NCBI RefSeq assembly: GCF_015711475.1
Contig: NZ_CP065027.1
Coordinates: 868,001 to 932,000, forward strand
Direction: 5' to 3'
Origin: Actinomyces trachealis
GTDB taxonomy: Bacteria > Actinomycetota > Actinomycetes > Actinomycetales > Actinomycetaceae
DNA: 64,000 nucleotides
Below the pieces are notes generated by a model. That model had not been told where the DNA came from. It saw nothing but the letters and a program-made list of their open reading frames with translations, and ran no database searches. Both the position numbers and the translations under genes were made by a program. This document shows positions 9,051 through 20,679 of this stretch, in pieces; position 1 is the stretch's first letter; the number at the start of each line of letters is the position of its first letter.

Positions 9051-11837
9051 TCAGACCCGCGGGGGCTTGGCCGGAGGCTCACCCAGAAGGTGCTCAGTGA
9101 CCGTGACAGGGGCCTGTGCTTCGTCGTCGCCAGCTAGAGTGGCGGACACCAGGCGCAGCGGGCCAGTGACCTTGGCGGCCTCCAGCAGGTCAGCACGCAC
9201 CGCCTCCACAGCATCCTCCAGGCCCCCAGTCAGAGCCAGAGTCACGGACTTGATCGGCGTCTTCTGGCTGACCTTCGCCTCAGACTTGAGCTTGCGCAAA
9301 GCCGCCAGGGCGGTTCCCGCGTGCCCAATCAGCGCCGGGTCGGCATCACCGGCGGCGGCGCGCAAGCCAGCGGCCTGCGGCCAAGCGGCACGGTGCACGG
9401 AGCCGGTGCGGTACCAGCTCCACACCTCCGCCGTCACGAAAGGCAGGAAGGGCGCAAACAGGCGCACAAAGGTGTCCACCGCAAGCGTCAGGGTGGTGCG
9501 GGCTGAGTGGACGGCAGCGGCGTCGTGGTTGCTCTCAAAGTCGTTGGCGCGATCCTTGACCAGCTCGATGTAGTCATCGCAGAAGGTCCAGAAGAAGGAC
9601 TCAGCCACCTCTAGGGCGCGAGCGTGCTCAAAGTTCTCGAAGGCCTTAGTGGCAGCATCCACGACGTCGGCCAGCGCCGCCAGCACCGCCCGGTCTACCG
9701 GCTCGGTTACGGCGGCGGTGTCCAGGCAGGGGGCGGGCACGGTGGCCAGGGTGGTCTCGTCGGCATCCCACGGCACCCCCATGGACAACGCGAATTTGGA
9801 GGCATTGAGCACCTTGATGGCCAGGCGACGGCCCACCTTGATCTGCGCCTCATCGAAGGTGGCGTCCAGGCCCAGGCGGGCAGAGGCGGCCCAGTAGCGC
9901 ACCGCGTCAGAGCCGTACTTCTCCAACAAGCCCAGAGGGGTAACCACATTGCCCTTGGACTTGCTCATCTTCTTGTGGTCCGGGTCCAGGATCCAGCCGG
10001 AGATGCCCGCGTGCGCCCACGGCAGCGCCCCGAACTCCAGGTTGGCGCGCACCACCGTGGAGAACAGCCAGGTGCGGATGATGTCCTGGCCCTGGGGGCG
10101 CAGGTCCATCGGGTAGGTCCGGGAGAACAGATCCGCGTCGCCCAGCCAGCCGCAGGCCAGCTGGGGGGACAGGGAGGAGGTAGCCCAAGTGTCCATGATG
10201 TCCAGCTCACCGACGAAGCCACCAGGTACACCCCGCTGCTCCTCGGTGTAACCAGCTGGGGTGTCAGAGGAGGGGTCAACTGGCAGAGCCGACTCGTCCG
10301 GAGTGATAACGGCGTCATAGTTCACTTCGCCGTCGGCGTCCACCTGATACCAGACAGGAAAAGGTACGCCGAAGAAGCGCTGGCGGGAGATCAGCCAGTC
10401 GTTGTTCAAGCCCTTGACCCAGTTCTCGTAGCGCACCCGCATGAAGTCTGGGTGGAATTTGAGGGCCTGGCCGCGGTCAATCAACTCCTCGTTCAGGTCC
10501 GTGCCGGAGGCCGGGTTGGTCCAGGGCTTGCCACCGTTGCGGATATACCACTGGCGGGAGGTGACGATCTCCAGGGGCTTATCGCCCTTCTCAAAGAAGT
10601 TGGTCTGACGGACCGTCTTGACTGGCTCGCCGCGCATCTCCCCGGACTCGGTTAGTGCGGCCACCAGCACCTCGCGGGCGGAGAACGTGGTTTTGCCAGC
10701 CATTTGCGCGTAGGCCTCGCGGCCCTTCGCATCAGTGATCCACTCAGGGGTCTCAGTTTCCAAACGACCGTCCTTGCGCAGCACCGCACGTAGCGGGAGC
10801 TTAAGGTCGCGCCACCAGTCAATGTCTGTGGTGTCACCAAAAGTGCAACACATGGCGATGCCCGCACCTTTGTCCATCTCCGCGGAGCGGTGGGGCAGGA
10901 CGGGCACCTCCACACCAAATACTGGGGAGGTCACGGTGGTGCCGAACAGCGGCTTAAAGCGCGCATCGTCGGGGTGGGCGATCAAGGCCACACAGGCGGG
11001 CAGCAACTCGGGGCGGGTGGTCTCGATGCAAATGTCCACCTCGCCCTCGACGGGGGCGCCAGCGGCCTTGGCGGCAGCGGCGGCCTCGGCGTCGATCACA
11101 TGGAAAGCCAGGCGGTGGTAGAAGCCCGGGTACTCGCGGGACTCCAGCTCAGCCTGGGCCACCGCTGTCTGGAAGGTGACGTCCCACAGGCCGGGGGCCG
11201 CCGCCTGGTAGGCCTCACCGCGAGCTAGGTTGCGCAGGAAGGCGGTCTGGGCCACCTTACGGGCGCGGGCACCGATCGTCTGGTAGGTCTGCTTCCAGTC
11301 CACACTCAGGCCCAGGTAGCGCCACAGGTTCTCAAACTGTGCCTCGTCCTGGACAGTCAGGCGCTCGCACAACTCCACAAAGTTGCGGCGTGAGACCGGC
11401 ACCTGGTCCTTAGTCTTGATGGATTTGCCCTCACCGCCCTCGAATGGGGGCTTGAAGTCAGGGTCATAAGGGAGGGTGGGATCGCAACGCACGCCGTAGT
11501 AGTTCTGGACGCGGCGCTCGGTGGGCAGGCCGTTGTCATCCCACCCCATCGGGTAGAAGACCGCCTTGCCGCGCATGCGCTGGTAACGGGCCACCGTGTC
11601 CGTGTGTGTGTAGGAGAAGACATGCCCCACATGCAGGGAGCCGGAGGCGGTCGGGGGAGGGGTGTCGATGGAGAAGGTCTCCGTGCGTCCGGCACTGCGG
11701 TCATAGGCGTAGATATCCTGTTCCTCCCAGCGCTGCCCCCAGGCCTTCTCCAGGCCATCAGCGCTGACCTTGGCGGGCACACGCGGGCTGTGGGGCTCGG
11801 AGGGAAGGAGGTAGGGAGAGGAGTCGGATTCAGACAT
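9051..11837 (-). CDS. valS: Valyl-tRNA synthetase
   Basis: A 928-residue class Ia synthetase that charges tRNA-Val. The HIGH signature is GSLHVGH and the KMSKS loop is HKKMSKSKGN. The N-terminal part reads EKAWGQRWEEQDIYAYD, then TPPPTASGSLHVGH; the editing domain lies near residues 220-420, and the anticodon-binding domain is C-terminal. ATG 11837 is chosen because residues upstream of MSESDSSPYL are unlike the family and overlap the iron box region. No T-box is seen in front of it, in contrast to ileS in this window. Confidence 0.95.
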   Translation of the reverse strand: MSESDSSPYLLPSEPHSPRVPAKVSADGLEKAWGQRWEEQDIYAYDRSAGRTETFSIDTPPPTASGSLHVGHVFSYTHTDTVARYQRMRGKAVFYPMGWDDNGLPTERRVQNYYGVRCDPTLPYDPDFKPPFEGGEGKSIKTKDQVPVSRRNFVELCERLTVQDEAQFENLWRYLGLSVDWKQTYQTIGARARKVAQTAFLRNLARGEAYQAAAPGLWDVTFQTAVAQAELESREYPGFYHRLAFHVIDAEAAAAAKAAGAPVEGEVDICIETTRPELLPACVALIAHPDDARFKPLFGTTVTSPVFGVEVPVLPHRSAEMDKGAGIAMCCTFGDTTDIDWWRDLKLPLRAVLRKDGRLETETPEWITDAKGREAYAQMAGKTTFSAREVLVAALTESGEMRGEPVKTVRQTNFFEKGDKPLEIVTSRQWYIRNGGKPWTNPASGTDLNEELIDRGQALKFHPDFMRVRYENWVKGLNNDWLISRQRFFGVPFPVWYQVDADGEVNYDAVITPDESALPVDPSSDTPAGYTEEQRGVPGGFVGELDIMDTWATSSLSPQLACGWLGDADLFSRTYPMDLRPQGQDIIRTWLFSTVVRANLEFGALPWAHAGISGWILDPDHKKMSKSKGNVVTPLGLLEKYGSDAVRYWAASARLGLDATFDEAQIKVGRRLAIKVLNASKFALSMGVPWDADETTLATVPAPCLDTAAVTEPVDRAVLAALADVVDAATKAFENFEHARALEVAESFFWTFCDDYIELVKDRANDFESNHDAAAVHSARTTLTLAVDTFVRLFAPFLPFVTAEVWSWYRTGSVHRAAWPQAAGLRAAAGDADPALIGHAGTALAALRKLKSEAKVSQKTPIKSVTLALTGGLEDAVEAVRADLLEAAKVTGPLRLVSATLAGDDEAQAPVTVTEHLLGEPPAKPPRV

Positions 11838-11938
11838 GAGTCCGATTCTGTCATGTGGCTGGCGGGGCTCCGCCAACGGGTGGAGGTCCGGACCTGTGAA
11901 GTGGGATACGGGTGACAGTCCTAGACGGGCCTTCAAGT

Positions 11939-11957
11939 GAAAGTTAGCCTTACCTTA
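11939..11957. promoter_or_regulatory. DtxR/IdeR-like iron box before ABC operon
   Basis: The stretch ends in GTTAGCCTTACCTTA, which agrees with 13 of 15 bases of the right part of the DtxR/IdeR consensus (GTTAGSCTAACCTAA, from family knowledge). It lies about 50 bp before the ABC half-transporter genes and supports iron-repressed expression. The divergent valS start is 100 bp away. Confidence 0.62.
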
Positions 11958-12009
11958 GTATCCCGGCCATGGGCCTTCATCATCCTACCTCCCTATGAGA
12001 AAGCCGCCT

Positions 12010-13818
12010 ATGACGATCACCGTCAACGACCTAATCCGTCCCGCCCACAAGGAGATGGTCGTCTCCGGTCTGCTGACTGCAGTAGGCGCCATCATCTCCG
12101 TGGTCCCCTACGCGGCCCTCCACCACATGGCCCAGATCTGGCTGGGAGAATCCCAAGCCCAGGGCTGGGCCGCCAAACCCGGGGCCTGGGCGGCGATCGC
12201 TGTCGTCTGCCTGTTCACCGCCCAGATGCTCTACCTCAGCGGCCTGGGGCTGACCCACCTGGCAGAAGCTAACCTCCGGCACCACCTGCGCAAACAGGTC
12301 GTAGACGCCTTGAGCCACCTGCCGCTCGGCCGCGTCGCAGAGATACCTCACGGCGCGATCCGCAAGATGGTCTGCGACGACACCAGCGCCGTGCACACCC
12401 TCGTGGCGCACGTGCCTGGAGACGCCACCAACGCCGTCGTCGGCTTGCTGGCCGGGACCGCCTACCTGCTGTGGGTCGACTGGCGGCTCACCCTGGCACT
12501 GGTAGGCCTGTGGGTGGTGGTGGTCGGAGGCATCGCCATGGCCACCATGCGCGGCCTGGGTGGGATTACCGAGCGCTTTGGAATCGCCCAGACCGCAATG
12601 GCCGCCGCCACCGTGGAGATGCTTGAGGGCATCAAGGAAATCAAGAACTTTCAGGCCACCGACACCACCCGCACCCGTTTTGGTGCTACCCGCCGCCACT
12701 TCTCTGACATCTCCTACGAATGGGTCTCCGCCTCCGGTAAATCCATGAGCCTGATGGGGGCTCTGCTGCACCCCGCCACCGTCTTCGTCACCCTGGCTCC
12801 TCTGGCAGTCCTCTTCACCACCCAGGGGTGGAGCCGACTCGCCGACACTCTGCCCTTCTTCCTGCTCGCTCCGGGTTTGCCTGAGGGCCTACTCACCCTC
12901 GTGATGCTGATGCAGCACATCTACGAGTCCCAGATGGCCGCCAAGTCCACTGCCGGGCTCCTTTCCCAGCCACCCATGCCGCAAGGCAGCCACAGCCAGG
13001 GGGAAGGACCCAAACCAGGACAGATAGAGGTCGACGACGTCACCTTCGCCTACGAGCCCGGCAACCCCGTGCTCAAAGGCGTGTCCCTCACTGCCAGGCC
13101 CGGAACAGTAACCGCCCTCGTGGGTCCCTCCGGTGGCGGCAAGTCCACCTTGGCGCGGCTCATAACCCGCTTCTACGACGTCGATACCGGAGCCGTGCGC
13201 GTCAACGGCCTGGACGTGCGCGATACCAGCTTTACCTGGCTACTTTCCCGCGTGAGCGTTGTCCTGCAGGAAGCTGCCCTGTCACACGACACCGTAGCGG
13301 AGAACATCGCCCTAGGCCGACCTGGGGCCACCCGGGAACAGATCGAGAAGGCCGCCCGCGCCGCCTGCATCCACGAACGGATCACCCGCCTACCCCAGGG
13401 CTATGACACCGTGCTCGGCGAGCAAGGCGGCTTCCTCTCCGGCGGGGAGCGCCAACGTGTAGCCCTGGCCCGCGCCTACCTGCAGGACGCCCCTGTCCTG
13501 GTGCTCGACGAGGCCACCGCCCAGGCCGACCCCGCCTCCGAGCGCGACATCCACACCGCACTGTCCCAGCTGGCCCAAGGACGCACCGTGATCGTCATCG
13601 CTCACCGCCTGTCCACCATCCGCGACGCCGACCAGATCGTGGTGCTGGACGAGGGACGCATAACCGAACGCGGCACCCACACCGAGCTGATGAAGCTTGA
13701 CGGCCGCTACGCCGCCATGTGGCGCAGCCAGAACCTCAGCCCGGCGGGGGCTGCCATGGCTGCCCCCGCACCTACCTCCGGCACTGTCGAGAACGTCGTC
13801 ACCAAGGAGGGTAAGTGA
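12010..13818 (+). CDS. ABC half-transporter (permease + ATPase), IrtA-like, probable siderophore transport
   Basis: A 602-residue fusion of an exporter-type membrane domain (about residues 1-320, six helices) and a nucleotide-binding domain. Walker A is GPSGGGKST, the signature is LSGGERQRVALARAYL, Walker B is VLVLDEATAQAD and the H-loop is VIAHRLST. With the overlapping next gene it would form a heterodimer. Exporter-fold pairs behind an iron box in actinobacteria resemble IrtAB, which imports siderophores; the N-terminal siderophore-interacting domain of mycobacterial IrtA is absent. ATG 12010 is preferred over 11995 for its GAGAAAG site. The substrate is inferred only from the promoter. 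Confidence 0.8.
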   Translation: MTITVNDLIRPAHKEMVVSGLLTAVGAIISVVPYAALHHMAQIWLGESQAQGWAAKPGAWAAIAVVCLFTAQMLYLSGLGLTHLAEANLRHHLRKQVVDALSHLPLGRVAEIPHGAIRKMVCDDTSAVHTLVAHVPGDATNAVVGLLAGTAYLLWVDWRLTLALVGLWVVVVGGIAMATMRGLGGITERFGIAQTAMAAATVEMLEGIKEIKNFQATDTTRTRFGATRRHFSDISYEWVSASGKSMSLMGALLHPATVFVTLAPLAVLFTTQGWSRLADTLPFFLLAPGLPEGLLTLVMLMQHIYESQMAAKSTAGLLSQPPMPQGSHSQGEGPKPGQIEVDDVTFAYEPGNPVLKGVSLTARPGTVTALVGPSGGGKSTLARLITRFYDVDTGAVRVNGLDVRDTSFTWLLSRVSVVLQEAALSHDTVAENIALGRPGATREQIEKAARAACIHERITRLPQGYDTVLGEQGGFLSGGERQRVALARAYLQDAPVLVLDEATAQADPASERDIHTALSQLAQGRTVIVIAHRLSTIRDADQIVVLDEGRITERGTHTELMKLDGRYAAMWRSQNLSPAGAAMAAPAPTSGTVENVVTKEGK

Positions 13819-15560
13819 ACATGTGGAAAATGCTGCTGCGCGTGGTCAACCCCAAGGAGATGCGGGTGATCCTAGGCTGGTTCATAGCCTCCGCCGTGCT
13901 GCAGGGTCTCACACTGGCCCTCACGATCCCCTTCCTGCGGGTCTTCTTCACCGGCGGGCAGAACCTGAGCAGCTGGCTCATCGCCGTAGTGGCACTGGGG
14001 CTGGCGACCGTGGCGGTGGACACCACGGCGATGTACCGCTCCTACCGGGTGAGCGTCTTCGAGGTCTGCGACACCATGATCGACCGCGTGGCTGAGCATG
14101 TGCTGGCCCTGCCCCTGGGATGGTTCAACGCCCAGCGGGAAGCCGCCGTTGTCAATGCCACCTCTAAGGAGATAAACACTCTCTCCCACCTGACCTCCAT
14201 GGTCATCCCGAACCTGTGCAACGCCTTCCTGGTGCCACTGGTGATGCTGGTGGCCACTATCTTCGTGGACCCCTTCGTGTCCCTGGTGATAGCCGTGACC
14301 GCCGTCATCCTGTACCTGCTGTGGCGGCGCATGGGGCAGGCCACCAGCCGCGCCAACCAGCTAGAGGACCAGGCCGCCGCCGCAGCCGCAGGCCGCCTGG
14401 TGGAGTTCGCCCGCCTGCAGGCTGTGCTGCGTGCCAGTGGCGTCACCGAACGCGGCTGGGAACCGGTGCGCACCACTCTGGACGCCGACGCCGCCGCCAC
14501 CCTGGCGGGCCTGCGTATCAAGGGCCGTCCCGCCCAAACTTTTAACTTGGTGGCCAACCTGGCTTTTGCCTGTGTGATGGTGCTGGCCCTCAGCCACGTC
14601 AGTGGGCAGCGCCTGGATGTCTTTGGCTACCTGGCGGTGATGACAGTGGTCTCCCGCATGCTCCTGCCCCTGACCAAAGCCGCGATGTACGCTGCTGAAG
14701 CTGACAGCGCCCGGGTAGCCCTGACCGCCATGAACCACCTCCTGGACGCCCAGCCCCTTCCCGAGCCGGAGGCAGGCAACTGCGGGCAGACAAGCGGCAG
14801 CCAGGTCGAGCTGCGGGACGTGAGCTTCTCATATGACGCTGGACGGCCCGTGCTGGATGCGGTGAGCCTGACCGCCCAGCAAGGCAAGATGACGGCGCTC
14901 GTGGGGCCCTCTGGGGTCGGAAAGTCCACCATCTTGCGCCTAGTCATGCGTTTTTGGGACGTTAGCTCCGGCAGCGTGCGCATCGGTGGCACCGATGTGC
15001 GTGACCTGCCCTCTACCCAGGTCATGGCTCTGACCTCCATGGTGTTCCAGGACGTGTACCTATTTGACACCACCATCCGGGAGAACCTGCGGGTGGCCCG
15101 GCCTGACGCCACCGACTCTGAACTGGACGCCGCCGCCCGGCGGGCACGGCTAGACCGGGTGATCGAGGCCCTGCCCCATGGCTGGGACACCAAGGTCGGG
15201 CCAGGTGGGGCCAGCCTGTCCGGAGGGGAGCGCCAGCGGGTGGCGATCGCCCGCGCCTTCATCAAGGACGCCCCGATCCTGCTGCTTGACGAGATTACTT
15301 CCGCCCTTGACGGGGAGAACGAGTCCGCGATTACTGAGGTGGTCCGTGAACTCTCCCAAGGTCGCACCGTGCTGGTAGTGGCCCACCGGCTCTCCACGAT
15401 CCAGCGGGCCGACGAGGTGGTCTTCCTGGAGCCCGGGGAAGGGGGCGCGCGTGTGGCACAGCGGGGGACGCCCGCAGAACTGGCGGCGGTGCCTGGACCT
15501 TACCGGGACTTTATCGACGCCGCGACGGCAGCCTCCCGCTGGCACCTGGCACGAGCCTGA
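13815..15560 (+). CDS. ABC half-transporter (permease + ATPase), IrtB-like partner
   Basis: A 581-residue exporter-type half transporter with its membrane domain at about 1-300. Walker A is GPSGVGKST, the signature is LSGGERQRVAIARAF, Walker B is ILLLDEITSALD, and VLVVAHRLST carries the H-loop His. GTG 13815 overlaps the upstream stop (GTGA) and follows AAGGAGGG, so the two subunits are made together; ATG 13821 is an alternative. It has a substitution in the D-loop area (ITSALD for ATSALD) but nothing missing. It should share the partner's iron-linked regulation and substrate. Confidence 0.8.
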   Translation: MNMWKMLLRVVNPKEMRVILGWFIASAVLQGLTLALTIPFLRVFFTGGQNLSSWLIAVVALGLATVAVDTTAMYRSYRVSVFEVCDTMIDRVAEHVLALPLGWFNAQREAAVVNATSKEINTLSHLTSMVIPNLCNAFLVPLVMLVATIFVDPFVSLVIAVTAVILYLLWRRMGQATSRANQLEDQAAAAAAGRLVEFARLQAVLRASGVTERGWEPVRTTLDADAAATLAGLRIKGRPAQTFNLVANLAFACVMVLALSHVSGQRLDVFGYLAVMTVVSRMLLPLTKAAMYAAEADSARVALTAMNHLLDAQPLPEPEAGNCGQTSGSQVELRDVSFSYDAGRPVLDAVSLTAQQGKMTALVGPSGVGKSTILRLVMRFWDVSSGSVRIGGTDVRDLPSTQVMALTSMVFQDVYLFDTTIRENLRVARPDATDSELDAAARRARLDRVIEALPHGWDTKVGPGGASLSGGERQRVAIARAFIKDAPILLLDEITSALDGENESAITEVVRELSQGRTVLVVAHRLSTIQRADEVVFLEPGEGGARVAQRGTPAELAAVPGPYRDFIDAATAASRWHLARA

Positions 15561-15668
15561 GGCCGCGGCTCGGGCTGCGACACGGAGGCGGGCCCAACTC
15601 TTGGTGGCTGGGGTTAGCGTGCACTGAGGACGCCGGGCGCGCGTCGGTTCCGGAATTGGTGAGTCGTG

Positions 15669-16493
15669 TCAGGCACCGAGCTCGCGGTCACGGGCCACCG
15701 TGGCCTCCACCGCCGCTACGACGGCGGGGGAGAAGCCTGCCTTCTCCAGCGCGATCAGCCCGGCCACCGTCGTTCCTGCCGGTGAGCAGACGGCGTCCAC
15801 CAGGGCGGCAGGACTCCGGCCCGCCTCGCCCCGGGCGGTCTTGGCGGCCTCGGCCTGCACCATCTGGGCTGTACCCAACACCGCCTGAGTCGCTACCTCC
15901 ACCGCCTGCGCCTTGGGCAGCCCAGCCTCAACGCCGCCGCGCGCCAGGGCCTCGATGAGGGTCAGCACGACGGCGGGGGAGGAGCCTGCCAGGGCGGTGA
16001 AGCCTGAGAACAGGTGCTCTGGCAGCACCAGGGTGCGGCCCACTGCCGCCATGAGGTCAGCAGCTACCTGCAGGTCCGTATCGGTCGCGTTCTGCCCCGC
16101 GCACAGGGCGGTCATGGACTGACCGACGGCAGCAGCCATGTTTGGCATCGCCCGTACTAGGCGTGCGCCCTGCGGCAGCCACTCCTCCAGGCGCGCGGTG
16201 CTCAAGCCGGCCGCTATTGAGACCACCAAGGGCGAATGCTGTGCCAGGACCAGCGTCAGTTCCGCCAGCACGGCGGGCACCACCTGTGGCTTGACCCCCA
16301 GCACGACGATGTCGCTCGCCGACACCAGGGCGGGGGCGCTAGGTGCCAACACCGCGCCGGTGCGCTGGGCTAAAGCAGCCGCTGAGCCGTGGGCGGAGAA
16401 GACCTGCACACTGCTGGCCTGAGTGACGGAGATCAGGCCCTCCACGATCGCGCCCGCCATGTTTCCCGCGCCAATGAAGCCGTAAACCGTCAT
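15669..16493 (-). CDS. proC: Pyrroline-5-carboxylate reductase
   Basis: A 274-residue enzyme catalysing the last step of proline synthesis, NAD(P)H reduction of pyrroline-5-carboxylate. The Rossmann start is MTVYGFIGAGNMAGAIVEGL; later LVRAMPNMAAAVGQSMTAL and the C-terminal FTALAGSSPAVVLTLIEAL and DAVCSPAGTTVAGL are diagnostic for ProC. It is a single gene, convergent with the ABC operon on the left and with no other proline genes nearby. Confidence 0.95.
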   Translation of the reverse strand: MTVYGFIGAGNMAGAIVEGLISVTQASSVQVFSAHGSAAALAQRTGAVLAPSAPALVSASDIVVLGVKPQVVPAVLAELTLVLAQHSPLVVSIAAGLSTARLEEWLPQGARLVRAMPNMAAAVGQSMTALCAGQNATDTDLQVAADLMAAVGRTLVLPEHLFSGFTALAGSSPAVVLTLIEALARGGVEAGLPKAQAVEVATQAVLGTAQMVQAEAAKTARGEAGRSPAALVDAVCSPAGTTVAGLIALEKAGFSPAVVAAVEATVARDRELGA

Positions 16494-16612
16494 GGGCTTA
16501 AGGTTACAGAGGACGCGTCACTACAGGACTGCTGGGGCTATCTGTGCCGCCACTGCCGCCCCTGTCGTTGTCGCCGCAGCTGTGAGTGCGCCAATATGCG
16601 GATGCATTGGCC

Positions 16613-18121
16613 TCAGTGGGACAGGACAGCCCAACCGTGCGGCGGGAGCACCACGCCCTCGCCCTCCGGGCGGGGGGCCAGTGCGTCATGGGTGGCTGCC
16701 AGCACCTGGTGGAAGCCACCGGTGGGCAGCCAGACCTCGTGGTCCTCCAGGCTTAAAGCGAGGCGCACACCAGCGGTCTCACCGTTCGCCTCACTGGCAG
16801 GAGCAGCGGCGTCGCCAGCGATACGCGGGCTCAGGGCCAGCACCATCTGTCGGTTGTCCAGGTGTTCTCGGCATACCAAGGCGTCGTGCAACCAAGGCAG
16901 GCGACGGCGCAGCGCCACCAGCTGCTGCACCAAGCGCCGCACGGGCACACCCGACTCCGGCAAACTTGCAGGCGAGTCCGGGAACGCTGGCCGGATCGCG
17001 TCGTCACCACCCAGGCGCTCCTCCTTAACCGCCTCCATGCCCTCCTCATCCCCGTAGTACAGGCAGGGCGTACCCGGCGAAAGCAGCAGCAACGCGAAAG
17101 CATGCGGAAGGTGGCGGCGGTCCCCTACTAGGGAGGCGATGCGCGAGGTGTCATGGTTGCCCACAAAAGTCCACGGCACCAATCCCGCGTTGAGCAACTC
17201 GTTGCCGCGATGTAGCGTCCAGTCCAGCTCATACAGGTTCAGATCCGCCAAGGAGTGCCAGATCGCCTGCCACAGTTCGTACTGCGTCACCGTGTCCATA
17301 CCCGAGGCTGACACCAGCCCCACGTAATCCCCGTGAATGACCTCCCCGTAAACGTAGACCTCCGGGAAACGCTCACGTAGTCCCGGCAGCACATGCGTCC
17401 AGAAGGTCGGCTCCACCGCGTAGGCCGCGTCCAGGCGCCAACCATCCACGCCCCGCTCACACCAGCCCGCCATGGCACTCGCCACTAGGTCGACGACGGC
17501 GGGGCTCGTGTGCTTCAGCACCGGCAGCCAGTCCTGCCCCTCAAAACGCTGGTATTCCGGGGGTGTGCCCGGCTGCCAGGCCTCAGGTCCGCCGGGCCAG
17601 GACAGGTGGAACATGCCTACGGTGGGGGAGGAAGGACCTTCTTGGGCCAGCCGAGCGAAGGCCGGGTGCGCCTTGCCCACATGGTTGAAAACCCCATCCA
17701 GCAGCACCTTCACGCCTTTGGTGTGCGCCGCCTCGATGACTGCCAGCAGGTCTGAGTCGTCACCGAGGCGTGGGTCCACCCGCAGGTGGTCCACCGTGTC
17801 GTAGCCGTGAGACATAGAGGCGAACACCGGTCCCAGCTGCAGCACGTTACAACCCAGGGAAACCAGGTGATCCAGCCAGGGGATCAGACGGCGCAAACGG
17901 TGCTCTGCGGCCAAGGCACCCGCCGGGCTGTGCGGGTCCGCTGGATCGCCCTCTGGGCAGAGCGTCGGCGTCCCCAAGAATCCTAGGGGGAAGACGTGCC
18001 AGCCGATCGCGTACCGCACCCACTCAGGTTCGGGGCGCATGGTCCGAGGCGCCGCAGAGGGCAGGAGGCCTGCCAGGGCTACGGCGTCGTCACCATGAGA
18101 CTCTTTGACAGTTTCCGTCAT
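16613..18121 (-). CDS. GH13 family alpha-glucan-active enzyme (alpha-amylase family)
   Basis: A 502-residue cytoplasmic protein without signal peptide. The four conserved GH13 regions are present in order: DGVFNH, GWRLDAAYAV with the nucleophile Asp, VYGEVIHGD with the acid/base Glu, and FVGNHDTSR with the third acid. PCLYYGDEEGME is the usual strand after region IV. It likely acts on alpha-1,4 or 1,6-linked oligosaccharides, but maltogenic, trehalose-forming or other specificity cannot be read. It is divergent from the GH1 gene, 107 bp away, suggesting shared sugar-responsive control. Confidence 0.85.
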   Translation of the reverse strand: MTETVKESHGDDAVALAGLLPSAAPRTMRPEPEWVRYAIGWHVFPLGFLGTPTLCPEGDPADPHSPAGALAAEHRLRRLIPWLDHLVSLGCNVLQLGPVFASMSHGYDTVDHLRVDPRLGDDSDLLAVIEAAHTKGVKVLLDGVFNHVGKAHPAFARLAQEGPSSPTVGMFHLSWPGGPEAWQPGTPPEYQRFEGQDWLPVLKHTSPAVVDLVASAMAGWCERGVDGWRLDAAYAVEPTFWTHVLPGLRERFPEVYVYGEVIHGDYVGLVSASGMDTVTQYELWQAIWHSLADLNLYELDWTLHRGNELLNAGLVPWTFVGNHDTSRIASLVGDRRHLPHAFALLLLSPGTPCLYYGDEEGMEAVKEERLGGDDAIRPAFPDSPASLPESGVPVRRLVQQLVALRRRLPWLHDALVCREHLDNRQMVLALSPRIAGDAAAPASEANGETAGVRLALSLEDHEVWLPTGGFHQVLAATHDALAPRPEGEGVVLPPHGWAVLSH

Positions 18122-18171
18122 GGCGGAAGGATAGACGCGGGGCTGAGTGAGACCACCACGCCCAGACCTAG

Positions 18172-19656
<1,485 letters not shown>

Positions 19657-19785
19657 AAGGCGTGGACGCGTCCTGTTTCGGGACGCCGACCGACCTGACT
19701 CATGCCACTTCGTGTGGATCGGTGGTCGAGGGCTGAGCCAGCCCGAAGGCCCCGACGGATGCCCACACCGGGTGACAATGTGAGC

Positions 19786-20571
19786 ATGAGCAACACCGCA
19801 ACATCACCGCACGCCCACTCCCGTCGCCGTTCCCCGGCCCGCCGGGCACTGGTCACCGGCGCTTCCACAGGCATCGGTGCGGCCACCGTCCGCCTCATGC
19901 GCGCCCACGGCTGGGATGTGGTCGCCACCGCCCGGCGAACCGAGCGTCTGAAAGCCCTGGCCGACGAGACCGGCTGCCAGTGGGTCGGCGCAGACCTCCA
20001 GGTCGAGGCCGACGTCGAGCGCCTGGCCACCACCGTCCTGGCTGACGGGCCCGTTGACGCCGTCGTCAACAACGCCGGCGGGGCCATTGGCCTCGACCCG
20101 GTGGCCGACGGCAACCCGGCCGACTGGCTGACCATGTACGAGCGCAACGTCCTGGCCGCCCTGCGCGTGAGCCAGGCCTTCCTGTCCGGCATGCGCGAGC
20201 GCGGCGGCGACCTGCTGTTCCTCACCTCCGTGGCCGCCTACGACGCCTACCCGGGCGGAGGTGGCTACGTGGCCGCCAAGCACGCCGAGCGGATCATCGC
20301 CAATACTCTGCGCCAGGAACTTGTCGGTGAGCCGGTGCGCGTCATCGAGGTCGCCCCCGGGATCGTGGCCACCGAGGAGTTCTCCCTCAACCGCTTCGGA
20401 GGCGACAAGGCGAAGGCCGACGCCGTCTACGCAGGCATTGACCCGCTGACGGCCGAGGACATCGCCGAGTGCCTCGTGTGGGCGCTTGAGCGGCCCGCGC
20501 ACGTCAACATCGACTCGATGATCGTGCGCCCGCGCGCCCAGGCCACCAACACCCTCGTCGCCCGTCGCTGA
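19786..20571 (+). CDS. SDR family NAD(P)-dependent oxidoreductase
   Basis: A 261-residue classical short-chain dehydrogenase. The cofactor motif is VTGASTGIGAAT, then VNNAGGAIGLDP, and the active site is YVAAK with the preceding Ser in LTSVAAYDAYPGG. The Arg-rich segment ATARRTERLKAL favours NADP. The pattern is close to YdfG-like 3-hydroxy acid dehydrogenases, ending in INIDSMIVRPRAQ-type residues (HVNIDSMIVRPRAQ). ATG 19786 begins a short His/Arg-rich lead; an earlier in-frame start would add atypical residues. It is transcribed toward the ileS leader. Confidence 0.88.
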   Translation: MSNTATSPHAHSRRRSPARRALVTGASTGIGAATVRLMRAHGWDVVATARRTERLKALADETGCQWVGADLQVEADVERLATTVLADGPVDAVVNNAGGAIGLDPVADGNPADWLTMYERNVLAALRVSQAFLSGMRERGGDLLFLTSVAAYDAYPGGGGYVAAKHAERIIANTLRQELVGEPVRVIEVAPGIVATEEFSLNRFGGDKAKADAVYAGIDPLTAEDIAECLVWALERPAHVNIDSMIVRPRAQATNTLVARR

Positions 20572-20679
20572 GGCGGGGGTGTCGCTGCGGCGGGTGTGTC
20601 GAGAACGACTCCCCGCCGCGGCGCCCGAGGCTGGCCCGTCCTCACCGCCCTGGCTACACTCGGCGGCATCCAGGCACTG

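Noticed and set aside
9624..10655. A 343-codon plus-strand frame opposite valS.
   Set aside because: Antisense shadow of valS; no ribosome site and no domain.
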